A stretch of DNA of 36,234 nt from contig JAFRKV010000045.1 in assembly GCA_017431515.1 (NCBI GenBank), positions 1 through 36,234 of the forward strand. Direction: 5' to 3'. Numbering within the stretch: the stretch's first letter is position 1; every line of letters starts with the position of its first letter. The position numbers were made by a program, and so were the translations under genes. This DNA comes from Lachnospiraceae bacterium. Its GTDB lineage: Bacteria; Bacillota; Clostridia; Lachnospirales; Lachnospiraceae. The notes under the pieces are model-generated. The model saw nothing but the letters and a program-made list of their open reading frames with translations. It was not told the origin of the DNA and searched no databases. Positions 33,708 to 36,234 of the stretch are shown piece after piece.

Positions 33708-34298
33708 TCACGCTTCCCGGAGCGCCAGAAGCCACGCCGCGACATGCATCGCCTGCTGGAATTTACCATCGGCGATCATCTGCTCGATCTCAGAGGCGGT
33801 ATGAAGCTTCACCTCCAGAAATTCCGTCTCATCCAACACCTGTCCTGTGACCTTGACACAATTCTTTGCCAGATAAAGATAGGCATAGTTGTCCGCCATG
33901 CCTGCATTGGACGGCAGCGTCAACAGATGCTTCCATTCTTTGGATTCGTAGCCTGTTTCCTCCAGAAGCTCCCGTTTCGCCGCAGAAAGCGCATCCTCCG
34001 CAAGTGCTTCCCCGGGGCTTCGGTATTCTTTTCCGTCTTCCCGCTCGATCCCGCCTGCCGGGAACTCCGTCGTGACTTCCTTTATCCCCTGCCGGAACTG
34101 CCGGACGCAGATATAATTCCCATCTGCATCCGATGCCACGATCACCACATAATCCCGGCGGCTGTATGTATAGAACGGCTCAAACACACTTCCGTCCGGA
34201 AATCGAAAGGAGGTGCGCTTGAAATCGATCCATTTATCCTGTACAAGATGCTCTGTATGCAGTTCCTCCCATGCAAGGGGGTCTTTTTTCTTTTCCAT
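33708..34298 (-). CDS. Nudix hydrolase, ADP-ribose pyrophosphatase-like
   Basis: 196 residues. The Nudix core is visible (E-x7-REUxEExGU: EDALSAAKRELLEETGY), with FPAGGIERED upstream as in ADP-ribose pyrophosphatases and VCVRQFRQGIKEVTTEFPAG before it. The glycine of the Nudix box sits one residue closer to the Glu than in the consensus. It likely hydrolyses ADP-ribose or a related nucleoside diphosphate to limit toxic metabolites. It starts 15 bases after the serine recombinase remnant, so its original promoter may have been altered by that insertion; AAAAGGA serves as ribosome site. Confidence 0.87.
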   Translation of the reverse strand: MEKKKDPLAWEELHTEHLVQDKWIDFKRTSFRFPDGSVFEPFYTYSRRDYVVIVASDADGNYICVRQFRQGIKEVTTEFPAGGIEREDGKEYRSPGEALAEDALSAAKRELLEETGYESKEWKHLLTLPSNAGMADNYAYLYLAKNCVKVTGQVLDETEFLEVKLHTASEIEQMIADGKFQQAMHVAAWLLALREA

Positions 34299-34313
34299 AT
34301 GGTTGGTTCCTTT

Positions 34314-34535
34314 TCAGCTCGTCTTCGTTAACACCGCGCATGTTTCGACACGATTTTGATTGTCCAAACTAATGTCGACACTTTCCGAGGCTACAGGAAG
34401 CTTGAATTTTATGGACTTCAGCCACTGTCCGGTTTTTTTCTTATCTTCATATATCTGTACTTCAGCGATCAGTGCCTCCATCAGCTTCCTACGCTCTTCA
34501 TCATCCATTACCTTATATAAGCTATTAAAACTGGA
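34314..34535 (-). pseudogene. C-terminal remnant of a large serine recombinase
   Basis: The minus frame is open from 34535 (just after an in-frame TGA) to the stop at 34314 and reads SSFNSLYKVMDDEERRKLM, EALIAEVQIYE, GQWLKSIKFKLP, then ISLDNQNRVETCAVL. I recognise this as the extreme C-terminus of large serine recombinases common in Clostridia (EVQIYE, GQWLKSIKFKLP, SLDN, VETV). The catalytic and zinc parts are absent, so it is a dead fragment left by an integrated element. An ATG at 34508 could still give 64 residues, but no function is expected. Confidence 0.75.
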
Positions 34536-34605
34536 TCAATCATTTTTTCTATGTGATTTCTCAGCCGCTGACCCGGTGGCGTAGCACATTGACAGTTGCA
34601 TAAAT

Positions 34606-34620
34606 ATAGGATCATCCTAT
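34606..34620. repeat. Short perfect palindrome ahead of the ISL3 transposase
   Basis: ATAGGAT-C-ATCCTAT, 60 bases before the transposase ATG and 11 bases after a TTGACA (34589). It may be part of the element's end or an operator; no proper -10 fits the TTGACA. Confidence 0.45.
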
Positions 34621-34680
34621 ACGATTGAGTTGCATCTTTCGCCGGATGTACAAACCCAATCAACAGGAGGATGCTATATC

Positions 34681-35321
34681 ATGGATTATATACGAACCGA
34701 AGCAGATGGACAACTGACACTTGCTCAATCAACTGAGTTTTTGATCCTGCCATCCTGTCTGTACGGCTTTAATAATACTGAGACAACCGTTGAAACTGCC
34801 AAATCCGGAAGGCTTGTCTACTGCCACAAGGGGACTCTTGATCTTCCTGAAGAAGAACGGATCTGTACCTGCGGTCGAAGGATGCATATTAATTCGCATC
34901 CGGACATATACATTCGGCATCTCTGTATCGGAGGAAACCTGAGCGTTTTATCGTTTCCGCATAATCAGCTCCGATGTCCAGAATGCGGCGCAACCAAAAG
35001 CCAGTATATCTCATTCAAGTCAGCCGGTCATTTCATTACAGATGCGTTGCACCAATATACCTGCGATCTCCTTGCCAGAGGCACTTATACAAACAAGCAG
35101 GTTGCTGAGATCACCGGGCTCGGCGAGAATACCGTCATGTTCTTTGGATCCAGCCGGTATTCGATTACTTTCATATCGTCAAGAACTTCAATGACAAAGT
35201 AGTCGGCGAAGTCCGTAAAGATGAACAGCGACGCCTTTTTGAGGAAGGCAATGTCGAGGCTGCCAGGGTCCTTAAGATGCAAGCATTCCTGCCTTTAGGC
35301 TCTCATTTTGCAGGTCTGTGA
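34681..35321 (+). pseudogene. Broken ISL3-family transposase
   Basis: Starts at ATG 34681 with AGGAGG ahead. The first part is the ISL3 zinc-finger and helix-turn-helix region: ICTCGRRMHINSHP with LRCPECGATKSQYISF, then LLARGTYTNKQVAEITGLGENTV. After about residue 155 the frame changes. From about 35154 a second frame reads FDYFHIVKNFNDKVVGEVRK and DEQRRLFEEGNVEAARVLK, part of the ISL3 DDE catalytic domain, and stops at 35321. The expected stretch between them, with the first catalytic Asp, is missing, and the 3' end is lost. The element is dead through internal deletion plus truncation. Confidence 0.85.
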
Positions 35322-35394
35322 CAAATCCAACGAAGGCAGGACCTGCAGCTCCACCATGATCTCCTGCCATGGCAAGCAGCGCAAACATGGCTGC

Positions 35395-35568
35395 CCAAAT
35401 GATCGTTTAAAATTCGGAGCTGTGCTTCTTGCAAATACCGAAAAGAAAATTCTTACTATTGCAGAAGAGTCAGGATTCATGAGCAGCGAATATTTCTGCA
35501 GAAGCTTCAAGAAACTTTATCAAATGACACCCACTGAATATAGAAAACGGCAGAAAACCGGGTTTTAA
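35395..35568 (+). pseudogene. C-terminal fragment of an AraC-family regulator
   Basis: The last 58 residues of an open frame match the second helix-turn-helix of AraC proteins: DRLKFGAVLLANTEKKIL, TIAEESGFMSSEYFCRSFKK, MTPTEYRKRQK. Upstream sequence in frame (35308-35394) is Cys-rich and unlike any AraC domain, so the fragment has been cut by rearrangement. It follows directly on the ISL3 remnant. Confidence 0.7.
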
Positions 35569-35599
35569 ATATAACCCGATAATTCTGCCGCTCTCCTGC

Positions 35600-35690
35600 T
35601 AACTCAGAAAAGATATGCTACACTTCCTCGTTGCCTGGGCGTGTTCGGGACTTGCACCCGTTAGAGCGCGCCCATGGCGCGCAAACAAAA
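35600..35690 (-). other. Palindromic RNA-like remnant, possibly 5' end of a group II intron
   Basis: On the minus strand GCGCGCC-ATG-GGCGCGC (35682-35666) is followed by TCTAACGGGTGCAAGTCCCG and AACACGCCCAGGCAACGAGG. GGGTGCAAGTCCC itself forms a small hairpin. The style resembles the 5' domain of bacterial group II introns, but the GUGYG start is not clean and no reverse transcriptase follows. The remaining bases of 35569-35744 hold only the terminator at 35683-35723. Confidence 0.3.
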
Positions 35691-35723
35691 GAACTCCCGC
35701 ACATCTTTGTCAAAGTGCGGGAG
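35683..35723 (-). terminator. Terminator of the gene at the right edge
   Basis: Minus-strand CTCCCGCAC, 12-base loop, GTGCGGGAG (35723-35694), then TTCTTTTGTTT. It lies about 20 bases after the stop at 35745. Confidence 0.9.
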
Positions 35724-35744
35724 CCTCTATACTGATTTCAGTTG

Positions 35745-36234
35745 TTAATTGAACAGCTCTGCGAGGGTGTCTGCATGCTCCTCAAATACTTTCAGAACGT
35801 AGGTGTCCCAGTGGCGTGCATCAGCAGTGCTGCTGCCGAAGACATAGTCTTCCTGACCATAGTCCATCACGTCGAAGCCGGGCATTGCCTTGCTTGCGCC
35901 GGAGGTCCTGTATGCTGCCGCGCCTGCCAGCGTCATGCCGACGCCGCCTGCGCTGTCGTAACTTACCCAGCCGGAGAGATCGGTTCCGGAAGGCTCTGTG
36001 CCGTCTCCGTTGGCGGTCTGTCCGCTTGCGGCAGCCTTTGTGATCTTTACCGCGCCGTCCACATACTCGCCGTACATGGTATCTACATAGAGAGCGAGGG
36101 AGTCACCAAAGATCTCAGATGGTACGTGGCCGCCGTTCCACTGCCATTCGATCTCTGCGTCCGTTCCGGCATTCAACCAGGCGATCTGCAGGTTCAGTGA
36201 GTTCAGCATGGAGATATCACCCTCGGAAGCACCC
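35745..36234 (-). CDS. C-terminal part of an unassigned, possibly esterase-like protein
   Basis: The minus frame is open from the window edge to a TAA at 35745 (162 residues visible; the start is outside). It reads GASEGDISMLNSLNLQIAWLN, then EIEWQWNGGHVPSEIFG, SLALYVDTMYGEYVDGAVKI and later AMPGFDVMDYGQEDYVFGSS. The GGH block after a helix and strand would suit the catalytic His of an alpha/beta hydrolase such as tannase/feruloyl-esterase-like proteins, but this is a pattern guess. The low-complexity stretch AAASGQTANGDGTEPSGTD suggests an exported protein. The gene ends at a strong terminator. Confidence 0.45.
   Translation of the reverse strand, partial: GASEGDISMLNSLNLQIAWLNAGTDAEIEWQWNGGHVPSEIFGDSLALYVDTMYGEYVDGAVKITKAAASGQTANGDGTEPSGTDLSGWVSYDSAGGVGMTLAGAAAYRTSGASKAMPGFDVMDYGQEDYVFGSSTADARHWDTYVLKVFEEHADTLAELFN

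Noticed and set aside
35630-35690. Possible tRNA suggested by the GTTCGGGACTTGC string
   Set aside because: No acceptor stem, D-arm or anticodon arm can be folded on either strand.
1-36234. CRISPR array, rRNA or tRNA genes
   Set aside because: No regularly spaced direct repeats and no recognisable rRNA or tRNA sequence were seen in any gap.

Overview
The window looks like a piece of a low-to-mid GC Firmicutes chromosome, most likely class Clostridia, family Lachnospiraceae. The support is: an S-box riboswitch before metK, an HrcA/CIRCE operator, SpoVG, a GlgC/GlgD pair, a DnaD plus DnaI-type primosome pair, YesM/YesN signalling, strong AGGAGG ribosome sites and a GPH symporter. The assignment rests on gene content and protein style only; no search was run.

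Layout. 1-1130 (minus): 5' part of metK with its SAM riboswitch. 1139-4384 (plus): an HD-GYP protein, then an OmpR-type histidine kinase/response regulator pair. 4436-5825 (minus): murA with a consensus promoter. 5852-14995 (minus): a tight run dnaD, dnaI-like, divergent prs, pth, mfd and a LysM-G5-M23 envelope peptidase, with murC just upstream (to 16436). 16539-19162 (plus): glgC-glgD for ADP-glucose synthesis, preceded by a roughly 130-base highly structured element. 19338-19610 (plus): spoVG. 19671-28276 (minus): a complete sugar uptake and sensing locus: lipoprotein sensor, YesN regulator, YesM kinase, second binding lipoprotein, double ATPase and two permeases of the YtfQRT-YjfF type. 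28435-29024 (plus): CIRCE-controlled hsp20. 29111-30460 (minus): an XRE regulator overlapping a DUF6036-like nucleotidyltransferase, a possible toxin-antitoxin pair. 30570-33585 (minus): GPH symporter, then a lysophospholipase-like hydrolase and CheW, whose reading frame seems to have lost a C-terminal tail. 33708-34298 (minus): Nudix hydrolase. 34314-35690: remains of mobile DNA (serine recombinase tail, broken ISL3 transposase, AraC fragment, palindromic RNA-like piece). 35745-36234 (minus): C-terminal part of a probable secreted or esterase-like protein running off the edge.

How they work together. Most of the window is housekeeping: methyl-donor synthesis, peptidoglycan precursors, replication restart, translation quality control and transcription-coupled repair. 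The accessory interest is in regulation: a DNA palindrome sitting on the dnaD start and RBS, a structured leader before glgC, phased repeats before the sugar-binding protein, and an in-operon terminator that would favour binding protein over transporter. The best candidates for something undescribed are the glgC leader element, the dnaD palindrome, the XRE/nucleotidyltransferase pair with an altered active-site motif, and the CheW frameshift.
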